This document shows, piece by piece, positions 36,598 through 48,443 of a DNA stretch of 64,000 nucleotides (position 1 is its first letter; every line of letters begins with the position of its first letter). The position numbers and the translations under genes are program-made. The notes beneath the pieces were generated by a model, which saw only the letters and a program-made list of their open reading frames with translations, was not told the origin of the DNA and made no database searches. Where the stretch lies: NCBI RefSeq assembly GCF_020023385.1, contig NZ_JAIQCL010000009.1, positions 110,018-174,017 on the forward strand. Direction: 5' to 3'. The stretch is from Planococcus circulans (GTDB lineage Bacteria; Bacillota; Bacilli; Bacillales_A; Planococcaceae).

Positions 36598-37374
36598 ATG
36601 TCAACTTTGGTCATTAAAGATTTACACGTTAAAATCGAAGACAAAGAGATTTTAAAAGGTGTAGACTTAACAATTAATACAGGTGAAATCCACGCAATCA
36701 TGGGGCCTAACGGTACTGGTAAATCAACACTGGCATCAGCTATCATGGGTCATCCAAAATACGAAATCACGCAAGGATCCATCACATTGGACGGCGAAGA
36801 CGTCTTGGAGATGGAAGTTGATGAACGCGCACGCGCAGGTCTTTTCCTTGGCATGCAGTATCCAAGCGAAATTTCAGGAGTGACCAATGCTGACTTTATG
36901 CGTTCTGCAATGAACGCACGACGTGAAGAAGGCGATGAAATTTCATTGATGAAATTCATCCGTGAATTGGACAGCAAAATGGAAGTGCTTGATATGGAAC
37001 AGGATATGGCACAGCGTTATTTAAACGAAGGCTTCTCAGGCGGGGAAAAGAAACGCAACGAGATTCTTCAATTGATGATGATCAAACCAAAAATCGCAAT
37101 TTTGGACGAAATTGACTCCGGATTGGATATTGATGCTTTGAAAGTCGTTTCAGATGGCATCAACCAAATGAGAAGTGAAAACTTCGGTTGCCTGATCATC
37201 ACTCACTACCAGCGTCTACTGAACTACATCACGCCTGACCATGTTCATGTAATGATGCAAGGACGCGTTGTTAAATCTGGCGGGGAAGAACTTTCCCATA
37301 AATTGGAGTCAGAAGGCTATGATTGGATCAAAGTTGAACTTGGCATTGAAGACGAGACTGTAGGACAAGCATAA
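36598..37374 (+). CDS. sufC: Fe-S cluster assembly ATPase SufC
   Basis: A 258-residue soluble ABC ATPase that works in the SufBCD scaffold complex. Walker A is GPNGTGKST near residue 38, the signature is GFSGGEKKRNE near 143, and Walker B with the unusual SufC form is KIAILDEIDSGLDID. TGGAGGT precedes the ATG. It opens the complete sufC-sufD-sufS-sufU-sufB operon, the standard Firmicutes order. Confidence 0.97.
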   Translation: MSTLVIKDLHVKIEDKEILKGVDLTINTGEIHAIMGPNGTGKSTLASAIMGHPKYEITQGSITLDGEDVLEMEVDERARAGLFLGMQYPSEISGVTNADFMRSAMNARREEGDEISLMKFIRELDSKMEVLDMEQDMAQRYLNEGFSGGEKKRNEILQLMMIKPKIAILDEIDSGLDIDALKVVSDGINQMRSENFGCLIITHYQRLLNYITPDHVHVMMQGRVVKSGGEELSHKLESEGYDWIKVELGIEDETVGQA

Positions 37375-37392
37375 TTGAAGGGAGAGACTAGC

Positions 37393-40356
<2,964 letters not shown>

Positions 40357-40376
40357 CAGAGAACGGAGGAACGACG

Positions 40377-41774
40377 ATGGCGAAAAAAATGCCAGAAATC
40401 GGTGATTATAAATATGGGTTCCACGACAAGGATGTCTCAGTTTTCAGATCTAAACGAGGACTGACAGAAGAAATTGTACGAGAAATTTCGAAAATTAAAG
40501 AAGAGCCGGAATGGATGTTGAATTCCCGTCTGAAAGCATTGAAATTATTCTATTCAATGCCGATGCCACAATGGGGCGGCGATTTAGGTTCATTGGACTT
40601 TGATGAAATTACGTATTACGTAAAACCATCAGAAGCTAGCCAGACTTCATGGGATGAAGTCCCTGAAGAAATCAAACGTACATTTGACAAATTAGGGATT
40701 CCAGAAGCAGAGCAGAAGTATTTGGCTGGTGTTTCAGCTCAATACGAATCTGAAGTTGTCTACCACAACATGAAAGTGGAGTTGGAAGACATGGGGATCG
40801 TCTTTAAAGATACCGGTTCTGCTCTTCGTGAAAACGAAGATCTTTTCAAAGAATATTGGCAGTCGGTCATTCCGGCAGCTGACAATAAATTTGCTGCATT
40901 GAACACGGCGGTTTGGTCTGGTGGATCTTTCATCTACGTACCAAAAGGCATCAAAGTGGAATCACCACTTCAAGCTTACTTCCGTATCAACTCAGAAAAC
41001 ATGGGTCAATTTGAGCGTACGCTGATCATCGTTGATGAAGGCGCAAGCGTCCATTATGTAGAAGGTTGTACAGCTCCTGTCTACACGACGAATTCACTTC
41101 ACTCCGCTGTTGTTGAAATCATTGTGAAGAAAGATGCTTATTGCCGTTATACAACGATCCAAAACTGGGCAAACAACGTCTATAATCTGGTGACGAAGCG
41201 TGCATTTGTTGACGCAAACGGAACAATGGAATGGATCGATGGCAACATTGGATCTAAATTGACGATGAAATACCCAGCTGTTTACTTGAAAGGCGAAGGC
41301 GCACGCGGCATGACTTTGTCGATCGCAATCGCTGGTAAAGGACAGCATCAGGATGCTGGAGCGAAAATGATTCACTTGGCTCCGAATACATCTTCTTCAA
41401 TTGTTTCGAAATCCATTTCGAAACAAGGCGGGAAAGTTTCATACCGCGGAATCGTGCACTTTGGCCGCAAAGCCGATGGTGCCCGTTCAAACATCGAGTG
41501 TGATACATTGATTATGGATAATCAGTCTACTTCTGATACAATTCCATACAATGAAATCCTGAACGATAACGTTTCTTTGGAACACGAAGCGAAAGTTTCA
41601 AAAGTGTCTGAAGAGCAATTGTTCTACTTGATGAGCCGTGGTGTTTCGGAACAGGAAGCAACAGAAATGATCGTAATGGGCTTCATCGAGCCATTTACGA
41701 AAGAACTTCCTATGGAATATGCGGTGGAAATGAACCGTTTGATCAAGTTCGAAATGGAAGGCTCTATCGGTTAA
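40377..41774 (+). CDS. sufB: Fe-S cluster assembly protein SufB
   Basis: A 465-residue scaffold subunit that builds the cluster with SufC and SufD. The beta-helix core and the C-terminal signature [20 protein letters not shown] are present, and the cysteine in the [14 protein letters not shown] segment corresponds to the conserved cluster ligand region. The ATG at 40377 after CGGAGGA is chosen; a longer frame would overlap sufU. It closes the operon. Confidence 0.96.
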   Translation: MAKKMPEIGDYKYGFHDKDVSVFRSKRGLTEEIVREISKIKEEPEWMLNSRLKALKLFYSMPMPQWGGDLGSLDFDEITYYVKPSEASQTSWDEVPEEIKRTFDKLGIPEAEQKYLAGVSAQYESEVVYHNMKVELEDMGIVFKDTGSALRENEDLFKEYWQSVIPAADNKFAALNTAVWSGGSFIYVPKGIKVESPLQAYFRINSENMGQFERTLIIVDEGASVHYVEGCTAPVYTTNSLHSAVVEIIVKKDAYCRYTTIQNWANNVYNLVTKRAFVDANGTMEWIDGNIGSKLTMKYPAVYLKGEGARGMTLSIAIAGKGQHQDAGAKMIHLAPNTSSSIVSKSISKQGGKVSYRGIVHFGRKADGARSNIECDTLIMDNQSTSDTIPYNEILNDNVSLEHEAKVSKVSEEQLFYLMSRGVSEQEATEMIVMGFIEPFTKELPMEYAVEMNRLIKFEMEGSIG

Positions 41775-41787
41775 TAGATTACTACCA

Positions 41788-41827
41788 AACCCTTGGCGTG
41801 ACATTGTTCATGCCAAGGGTTATTTTT
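41788..41827 (+). terminator. terminator of the suf operon
   Basis: AACCCTTGGC pairs with GCCAAGGGTT, then a T-run. Confidence 0.8.
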
Positions 41828-41958
41828 ATGGATTTTTATCTAGAGCATGAGACTTCATCCACTATCTGCAAAAGGGGCTAGTTAACCGGGTACAGGTTTA
41901 GAGTCCTCACAAAGGGTATAGTAATCAAGAAAATCAATTTAAAGGAGGAATGCTATAC

Positions 41959-42147
41959 ATGAGTCAAACATTCGATGCATTAAAACAAAAGCTTAGTAAC
42001 GCGGACCTGGGTCAAGCAAAAGAAGTCATGGAGCAAGCCAAACAAGCTTACGATGATGGAAAGATCGATGAAAATGAAAGAAATGAACTGCTGGAATCTG
42101 CTAAATCCGTTATAGGCGGCGGCAAAGGGCTCGGCGGATTATTTTAA
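41959..42147 (+). CDS. small conserved protein of unknown function
   Basis: A 62-residue protein starting MSQTFDALKQKLSNADLGQA with amphipathic helices and a glycine-rich end (IGGGKGLGGLF). No signal peptide or cysteines. AAAGGAGG lies before the ATG at 41959 and a perfect 17-bp terminator follows, so it is a well-formed single gene. I do not recognise a function; the EHPN-like helical repeat could mean protein binding. Confidence 0.75.
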   Translation: MSQTFDALKQKLSNADLGQAKEVMEQAKQAYDDGKIDENERNELLESAKSVIGGGKGLGGLF

Positions 42148-42180
42148 AACACTAAACAAAAAAGTTCAGTCTGCTTGTCC

Positions 42181-42226
42181 AAATAATCTTTAGCGTACAG
42201 GAGGTACGCTAAAGATTATTTTTTTT
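42181..42226 (+). terminator. strong terminator after the 62-aa gene
   Basis: A 17-bp perfect stem (AATAATCTTTAGCGTAC with its complement) around a 5-base loop, followed by eight Ts. Confidence 0.9.
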
Positions 42227-42370
42227 GGTTAAATATGGAGAGCTCATGAAAAGCTGCGATATGCGATAGACAGTGTTCTACGCTTAACCTTTAGTTAAAA
42301 ACAATCAAATGTGATTTTTTATGCAGCTGAAATATACAAGCGTCCAGTAGGAGCAGCATATGCTGATTTT

Positions 42371-43048
42371 TTATGTTTTACTATTTTTTAGTGCCTCCCG
42401 TTTGCTGAGAGGCATCAATGCATGTTTTGTAACAAAGGATCGGACCCATTCGGCGTCGGTTTTCGCATATTCACGCAAAGCCCAGCCGATTGATTTTTGG
42501 ATGAAGAATTCTGGAGATGCAGCATGCTGCAGAATAATCATGCTCAGGACTGTTGTGTCGGTCTGTTGTTTATATTTCAATTGATGAAGAATGGCTGCGC
42601 GGTTTGTCCACATGTTCGGGGCTAAAGACCACTCGATCATGGCTTTTATGCCGGCAGTCCGCTCTGTCTGGATAACGTAGCCAAGTGTTCGTGGAGCAAT
42701 GGAATCGACACTGTCCCACCAGGACTTTGTTTCAATCAACTGGCGAAGAAAAGGCAGCACTTCAAGGTTTAACTCTTTTTTCATTTTTTCGAGCAATGCA
42801 ATGGCCGCATACTGGTATTCGCGTTCCGGCAACCCGTAAATCTTCCACACTTCTTCTGCAATACATTCCGGTTCCGGAAGTTCATACTCCGAAAAAAACT
42901 CTTTCAGCAATGCTTTCCGCAAAGGCGTTTTAATACCAAGAAAGTCAAATTGATTTCTCATATAGGCGGCCATCGGAATAGCCAATTCTTCGTTTCGATG
43001 AGCTTCAAATTTCTGGATGAGTGCTTTGTGATCCCATGTTTTCTTCAT
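42371..43048 (-). CDS. AlkD-like DNA alkylation repair protein
   Basis: A 225-residue all-helical HEAT-like repeat protein of the DNA alkylation repair (AlkD/AlkC) family. The motif KSWWDSVDSIAPRTLG near residue 110 contains the tryptophans and catalytic aspartate of AlkD glycosylases, and FFIQKSIGWALREYA near 185 matches the family C-terminus. It would excise alkylated purines. It is on the reverse strand, opposite to its neighbours, and converges with the preceding gene. Confidence 0.85.
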   Translation of the reverse strand: MKKTWDHKALIQKFEAHRNEELAIPMAAYMRNQFDFLGIKTPLRKALLKEFFSEYELPEPECIAEEVWKIYGLPEREYQYAAIALLEKMKKELNLEVLPFLRQLIETKSWWDSVDSIAPRTLGYVIQTERTAGIKAMIEWSLAPNMWTNRAAILHQLKYKQQTDTTVLSMIILQHAASPEFFIQKSIGWALREYAKTDAEWVRSFVTKHALMPLSKREALKNSKT

Positions 43049-43268
43049 TGTCGTTTCATCTCCTCTTCTTTTTAAAAAGTGCAGTACAGCCTAAAGTACA
43101 CTATGAAGGAGCAATTGTCTTTTTTTCTAACCAAAGCGGTTTAGTATACATGCTTTATTACTGTTTCCTGAATAATGATGTCATTTCTGCTAAAGGAAAT
43201 CTCTTAAAAAAAGACGTTCCTTTTTTTCTATGCTATCATAAAATAATAAAGAAAATGGAGGCGGGACA

Positions 43269-44129
43269 ATGATTTATGTAGGTTTGACGGGTTGGGGAGA
43301 CCATCCGGATGTCTATAGCCCAGGCTCAAAGAAAACGGAAAAATTAATTGATTACAGTGCTCATTTTCCAATCGTCGAATTGGATTCTTCTTTTTATGCG
43401 GTTCAACCTGAACGGAATATCCGCAAGTGGATCGAGGAGACACCGGAACAGTTTCAGTTTATAGTAAAAGCCTACCAAGGGATGACAGGCCACCAGCGCG
43501 GAGAAAACCCCTTTGAAACGCGTGACGAAATGTTTGAAGCGTTCAGTAAATCGATACAACCATTGAAGAAAGCTGGTAAGCTCGGGATGGTACTGCTTCA
43601 GTTTCCGCCTTGGTTTGATTGCCAAAAGGACAATGTCGACCAGCTCCGGGAAATTACCGGGCGCCTGGAGGAATTTGATCTGGCGATCGAGTTTCGCCAT
43701 CAGTCCTGGTACGCCAATGGCATGAGCGAAAAAACGCTGGATTTTCTGCGGGACAATAATCTGATCCATTCGGTCTGTGACGAGCCGCAAGCAGGAGACG
43801 GCTCTGTTCCGCTGGTTCCGATCTCGTCAAGAAAAGATAAGGTATTGCTGCGTATACATGGCCGCAATGTCCATGGCTGGCTGAATCCGGGGCATGGACA
43901 GAAGTGGCGGGAAGTCCGTTATCTCTATGATTACAATAAAGAAGAACTTGAGGAAATCAGCCGAGCGGTAAAAGCATTGGCTGACACGACTGAAAATGTC
44001 TATGTAATCTTCAATAATAATTCTGGAGGGCATGCAGCAGGCGATGCCAAAGAGTTCCAGAAAATGAATGAACTTTCGTTTGATGGGCTTTCGCCGAAGC
44101 AGATGGATCTATTTGAAGGAGGATTTTGA
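43269..44129 (+). CDS. yunF: DUF72 family protein (YunF/YecE-like)
   Basis: A 286-residue TIM-barrel-like DUF72 protein. Typical segments are MIYVGLTGWGDHP at the start, FPIVELDSSFYAVQ near 40, and FNNNSGGHAAGDAKEF near the end. Biochemical role unknown for the family. ATGGAGG precedes the ATG. Its stop overlaps the start of the next gene; yunF, yunE and yunD are neighbours in B. subtilis too, here in inverted order. Confidence 0.88.
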   Translation: MIYVGLTGWGDHPDVYSPGSKKTEKLIDYSAHFPIVELDSSFYAVQPERNIRKWIEETPEQFQFIVKAYQGMTGHQRGENPFETRDEMFEAFSKSIQPLKKAGKLGMVLLQFPPWFDCQKDNVDQLREITGRLEEFDLAIEFRHQSWYANGMSEKTLDFLRDNNLIHSVCDEPQAGDGSVPLVPISSRKDKVLLRIHGRNVHGWLNPGHGQKWREVRYLYDYNKEELEEISRAVKALADTTENVYVIFNNNSGGHAAGDAKEFQKMNELSFDGLSPKQMDLFEGGF

Positions 44130-44956
44130 TGGTTTTTTTGATCATGGCGCTTGTTGGAGTGATTTCCGGCATCGTTGGCGCTTTGATAGGTCTTGGTGGA
44201 GGCGTTATACTGGTACCGGCTTTACTGTTTCTGGGCACCAGCTTTGCATTTTTTCCAGAGCTTTCACCTCAGAAAATTGTCGGCTTGTCCGTCATCATGA
44301 TGATTTTTACTGGCCTTTCTTCTACATTAGCTTATATGAAAGTCCGGACGGTCGATTATAAAAGTGGACTTATTTTCTTTGCAGGCAGTGCACCGGGCAC
44401 AGTGATTGGTGCTTTCGTCAATAAAAACCTGGATTTGCCTTCATTTAATCTGTATTTTGGTGTTCTTTTAGTATTGCTGTCCCTGCTCTTGCTTATGCGT
44501 GATCGCCTCAAGGCTGTTCACTGGTTTGTTGACAATGGGCGTAAGACAACATTCACCGATAAACAAAATGAACAGTTCATTTACGGTTATCCCATCTGGT
44601 TTGCCTTGCTGCTGACCTTTTTTGTGGGATTCGCTTCAGGATTGTTCGGGATCGGCGGCGGATCGATTATTGTACCTGCCATGATTCTCTTGTTTCTCTT
44701 TCCGCCGCACGTGGCGATCGGCACTTCCATGTTTATGGTCTTTTTATCAGCCATTGTCAATTCTGCAACGCATATTTCACTGGGGCATGTGCCGTGGGTC
44801 TATACGCTTGCCGTTGTTCCCGGCGCGTATATCGGTGCAAAAATAGGGGCCAAATTAAACAAACGCCTCAATTCGGAAATGCTGGTGACGATTTTGCGCC
44901 TGGTATTGCTGGTACTGGGATTGCGATCGATTTACGAAGGAATATTCAGTTCTTAA
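44129..44956 (+). CDS. yunE: TauE/SafE family anion permease (YunE)
   Basis: A 275-residue membrane protein with about eight helices and the two family repeats GLGGGVILVPALLF near residue 25 and GIGGGSIIVPAMILLF near 175. The family exports or imports sulfur-containing or organic anions. AGGAGG lies in the end of yunF, whose stop overlaps the ATG at 44129. The substrate is unknown. Confidence 0.9.
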   Translation: MVFLIMALVGVISGIVGALIGLGGGVILVPALLFLGTSFAFFPELSPQKIVGLSVIMMIFTGLSSTLAYMKVRTVDYKSGLIFFAGSAPGTVIGAFVNKNLDLPSFNLYFGVLLVLLSLLLLMRDRLKAVHWFVDNGRKTTFTDKQNEQFIYGYPIWFALLLTFFVGFASGLFGIGGGSIIVPAMILLFLFPPHVAIGTSMFMVFLSAIVNSATHISLGHVPWVYTLAVVPGAYIGAKIGAKLNKRLNSEMLVTILRLVLLVLGLRSIYEGIFSS

Positions 44957-44968
44957 AGAGGTGTTTTC

Positions 44969-46312
44969 ATGAGCGAAACTATTCATATTTACCATACGAA
45001 TGATCTGCATAGCCATTTTACAAATTGGCCGCGCATCAAGTCTTTTTTAGCTGAGCGGAAAAGGTGGCACGAAGAAGAAGGGGACGTCTGCCTGATTTTG
45101 GATATCGGAGACCATGTCGACCGATCGCATCCTTATACGGAAGGCACATCCGGGAAAGGCAATGTGCTGCTATTGAACGAAGCGGAATATGATGCCGTTA
45201 CGATCGGCAATAATGAAGGCATCACGCTGTCTAAAGAAGAACTGAACGACTTGTATGTCCAGGCTGATTTTGAAGTGGTGGTATCGAATCTATTCGATTT
45301 TCAAGGCAACCGGCCGGATTGGGCAAAGCCTTCCCATATTATTCGTACGATGAATGGAACACGCATCGGACTGGTCGGGGCGACTGCAGAGTTTACTCCA
45401 TTCTACCGCAAATTGGGCTGGCAGATAACAGACGCTAAAGAGTCGATCATCCAGGCAGTGAAAGAGATTGAAGGACAGGCTGATCTGATTATCTGTCTTT
45501 CGCACCTTGGCATCAAAGAAGATGAATTGTTGGCAGAGCTTTGTCCACAGATCAACATCATCCTGGGAGCCCATACGCACCACGTTTTCCATGAAGGAAA
45601 ATGGCTGGGAGATACACTGCTAGGGGCTGCAGGGAAATTCGGCTTTTATATTGGCCAGATTACTGTAGATGAGAAGTTCGGCAAATCCTCAGCGCAGCTG
45701 ATTGAGACTTCCGGATTGCGTGAAGTGGAAAAAGGCTTCGATGATTATTTGGTAGAGCAAGGGAAAAACCAGATGGATGAGCTGGTTTTTCAAAGTACAA
45801 AAATTTTGAAAGCTGAGTGGTTTAAGGATTCCGAACTTGGCGCTTTATTCGGAAAAGCGCTGATCGAGTTTTCCGGAGCGGATTGTGCTTTGTTCAATGC
45901 AGGGATCTTTATGGAAGACATGCCGGAAGGCGCCCTGACACGCTACGATTTCCACAAAATGCTGCCGCATCCTATCAACCCCTGCCTTGTCGAGTTAAGT
46001 GGAGCGGAATTGAAAGAGATTTACCTGCAATCCCTGAATTCGGAATGGCCGCAGCTCGAATTGAAAGGAATGGGTTTCCGGGGTGTAGTATTCGGCAAAA
46101 TGATTCATATGAATATGGAGATCATCGACCACCGATTTTACATCAATGGACAAGTGGCGGTGCACGATCAAATTTATCGCTTGATCACGTTGGACATGCT
46201 GACGTTCGGCTATTTCTTCCCAAGCTTGAAAAGAGCTGCGAAAACGTATTTCATGCCCGAGTTTCTGAGGGATGTCTTCAGTCAGTATTTTCATAGCAAA
46301 GCCTTGAAGTAG
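44969..46312 (+). CDS. yunD: metallophosphoesterase / 5'-nucleotidase-like YunD
   Basis: A 447-residue two-domain protein of the UshA/5'-nucleotidase family. The N-terminal calcineurin-like domain shows HTNDLHSHF (9-17), DIGDHVDRS, GNNEG and GAHTHHVF metal-ligand motifs; the C-terminal 5'-nucleotidase domain follows from about residue 270. Unlike UshA it has no signal peptide, so it is cytosolic like YunD of Bacillus. Substrate not determined. GAGGTG precedes the ATG. Confidence 0.9.
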   Translation: MSETIHIYHTNDLHSHFTNWPRIKSFLAERKRWHEEEGDVCLILDIGDHVDRSHPYTEGTSGKGNVLLLNEAEYDAVTIGNNEGITLSKEELNDLYVQADFEVVVSNLFDFQGNRPDWAKPSHIIRTMNGTRIGLVGATAEFTPFYRKLGWQITDAKESIIQAVKEIEGQADLIICLSHLGIKEDELLAELCPQINIILGAHTHHVFHEGKWLGDTLLGAAGKFGFYIGQITVDEKFGKSSAQLIETSGLREVEKGFDDYLVEQGKNQMDELVFQSTKILKAEWFKDSELGALFGKALIEFSGADCALFNAGIFMEDMPEGALTRYDFHKMLPHPINPCLVELSGAELKEIYLQSLNSEWPQLELKGMGFRGVVFGKMIHMNMEIIDHRFYINGQVAVHDQIYRLITLDMLTFGYFFPSLKRAAKTYFMPEFLRDVFSQYFHSKALK

Positions 46313-46385
46313 AGAGAATGTTCAGAGTATATCCGCATTTGATTTTGTTTTAATTTTGAGCTATGCTAACAAAGAACTATATATT

Positions 46386-46563
46386 GGTGGGTAGAGGCTG
46401 CAGAACTGATCAGTAGGATGCGCGAGTTTGACCGCGTGGAACGCATCTGAAAGGGAGTTTTGCCGAAATTCATTTTCCGAGGTCTAAGGAAATGGATTGG
46501 GGTCATTCTGAACAAGAATGTCACTGTCATTTAAGCGCAAGCTAAAATGGAGAGCTACAGGGT
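46386..46563 (+). promoter_or_regulatory. lysine riboswitch (L-box)
   Basis: The leader before the NhaC-family gene carries the L-box landmarks in order: GGGTAGAGGCTGCAG, then AGTAGGATGCG, then TGAAAGGGAG with TTTGCCGAA, then GGTCATTCTGAACAAGAATG TCACTG, and GAGAGCTAC closing P1 with GTAG. Paired arms for P2 to P5 can be drawn. Lysine binding would favour the terminator at 46596. Confidence 0.85.
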
Positions 46564-46595
46564 TGTTTGATGTTTACCGCACAGACGAATTGTAG

Positions 46596-46636
46596 AAGGC
46601 TGACTTATCCAACTGGAGAGGTCGGCCTTTTTTTTC
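46596..46636 (+). terminator. riboswitch-controlled terminator before the lysine transporter gene
   Basis: AAGGCTGAC pairs with GTCGGCCTT (one G-U) and is followed by a long T-run; it is the expression platform of the L-box. Confidence 0.8.
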
Positions 46637-46672
46637 TCATTTTTCACCCATCAAAAACAAGGAGGAAGATTC

Positions 46673-48247
46673 ATGGAGAATACGATTTTTTCGATTTTGC
46701 CGCCGATCATCGCCATCGTAATGGTGTTGCTGACTCGCCGCGTATTGTTGTCGCTCGGTACGGGGATTGTTGCGGCAGCAGTGATTCTGACATGGTTTGC
46801 GCCAATTGCAGCCTTGCAGGAGCTTGTCACATCATTCGCGATCATTTTTTGGGACGGAGGCTTTAACGCCTACAATGTCTTTATCATTCTTTTTCTGTTA
46901 TTGCTGGGCATCATTACAGCATTCGTCAGCCTGTCGGGAGGAAGCCATGCTTTTGCTGAATGGGCTTCGACACGCATTAAGTCCCGCAGAGGAGCAAAAG
47001 TTCTGACAGTGGTTTTGGGCATGGTCATCTTCATCGATGACTATTTCAATGCACTCGCAGTCGGGCAAGTAGCGCGTCCGATTACGGACCGTTACAAAGT
47101 ATCACGTGCGAAACTTGCATACTTCATCGATTCGACTGCTGCACCGGTCTGCGTGGTTTCTCCAGTATCAAGCTGGGGTGCTGCCATCATCGGCATCATT
47201 GCAACCATCTTAGCCGGCCAGACCTTCGTGGAATATTCCGCGCTGGAAGCTTTTCTTTGGATGGCACCGATGAACTTCTATGTTGTCGCTTCATTGGCCA
47301 TCGTCTTCTTTGTCGCCATACGTGATGTCGATTTTGGAGAGATGAAGAAACACGAAGTGTTGGCAATTACCAAAGGGCAGCTTTTTGATCCTGAAAAAAC
47401 GATCCCCGGTGAAATGAAAGAAGATTTCCCGTCGCATAATCATGGTCATATGAGAGACTTATTGCTTCCGATCCTGTTGTTGATTGTCGGGACTGTAGGT
47501 GCGATGATTTGGACTGGCTATCAGAATGCCGGACAAGTGTTCGATATCTGGCTGATTTTCGAAAATACCGATGTACCTGCTTCTTTATTGGCCGGAGGGA
47601 TATTAGGGGCACTGACTTCGATTATTCTTTATGCGATGCAAATCAAGAGCAATAAAAAAGCTAATGCCGGTTGGATCGGCAAAGGCATTTGGGCAGGCAT
47701 CAAATCAATGATGGGCGCGGTGCTGATTTTGATATTTGCCTGGTCGCTGACTTCTTTGATCGGATCGCTCGAAACGGGTACGTATTTGGCTGGTGTGGTT
47801 TCTGAAGGTAACGTTCCTACAGCCATTCTGCCTGTGCTATTATTTGTCTTAGCTGGTGTTATGGCGTTCTCTACAGGAACATCATGGGGATCATTCGGTA
47901 TCCTTTTACCGATTGCCGGAACCATCATGATCGAAGCCGAACCATCATTGCTGTTGCCGGCATTATCAGCTGTTCTAGCCGGTGCTGTCTTTGGAGATCA
48001 TTGTTCACCGATTTCCGATACGACGATCCTGTCATCAACTGGAGCCGGGAGCAATCATATGGATCACGTGTTGACACAGATCCCTTATGCTTTAACGGCT
48101 GCTGGGATTGCTTCCATAGGGTATATAGTCATAGGTTTCACGGGTTCCTTGCTGATTTCTTTAGGCGTGGTCTTAGTGGTACTCGCAGTGCTGTTCCTCG
48201 TCTGGTCACAACGGACAACTATTATTGAAAAACAACAAAATGCATAA
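46673..48247 (+). CDS. lysW: NhaC-family transporter, candidate lysine transporter LysW
   Basis: A 524-residue polytopic membrane protein of the Na+/H+ antiporter NhaC family, with about twelve helices. Typical are GMVIFIDDYFNALAVGQVAR near residue 115, APVCVVSPVSSWGAAIIGI, and FGDHCSPISDTTILSSTGAG near 440. On homology alone it would be named an Na+/H+ antiporter, but a lysine riboswitch precedes it, and comparative genomics has proposed NhaC-like LysW proteins as lysine transporters under L-box control. AGGAGG precedes the ATG. It is monocistronic. Confidence 0.85.
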   Translation: MENTIFSILPPIIAIVMVLLTRRVLLSLGTGIVAAAVILTWFAPIAALQELVTSFAIIFWDGGFNAYNVFIILFLLLLGIITAFVSLSGGSHAFAEWASTRIKSRRGAKVLTVVLGMVIFIDDYFNALAVGQVARPITDRYKVSRAKLAYFIDSTAAPVCVVSPVSSWGAAIIGIIATILAGQTFVEYSALEAFLWMAPMNFYVVASLAIVFFVAIRDVDFGEMKKHEVLAITKGQLFDPEKTIPGEMKEDFPSHNHGHMRDLLLPILLLIVGTVGAMIWTGYQNAGQVFDIWLIFENTDVPASLLAGGILGALTSIILYAMQIKSNKKANAGWIGKGIWAGIKSMMGAVLILIFAWSLTSLIGSLETGTYLAGVVSEGNVPTAILPVLLFVLAGVMAFSTGTSWGSFGILLPIAGTIMIEAEPSLLLPALSAVLAGAVFGDHCSPISDTTILSSTGAGSNHMDHVLTQIPYALTAAGIASIGYIVIGFTGSLLISLGVVLVVLAVLFLVWSQRTTIIEKQQNA

Positions 48248-48254
48248 AGAAAAC

Positions 48255-48285
48255 AAGGCAGAGAAGCTAATTCTCTGCTTTTTTA
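48255..48285 (+). terminator. terminator after lysW
   Basis: GCAGAGAA/TTCTCTGC stem and T-run. Confidence 0.8.
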
Positions 48286-48443
48286 CTTTCGTCGCAATAG
48301 TTTTTTTGAAATATATCGCGAATTCATCTTTACTTTGAGGGTGCCGCTCGGTATACTATTTTTAGATTAACTAATAATCTGAAAACATTCAAAATTCCTA
48401 TTTTTATGTAAATAAAATGGGAAAAAACAAAGGGGGAAGAGAG

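Noticed and set aside
46567..46866. 99-codon forward frame across the lysW start
   Set aside because: It runs over the riboswitch terminator and into lysW in another frame.
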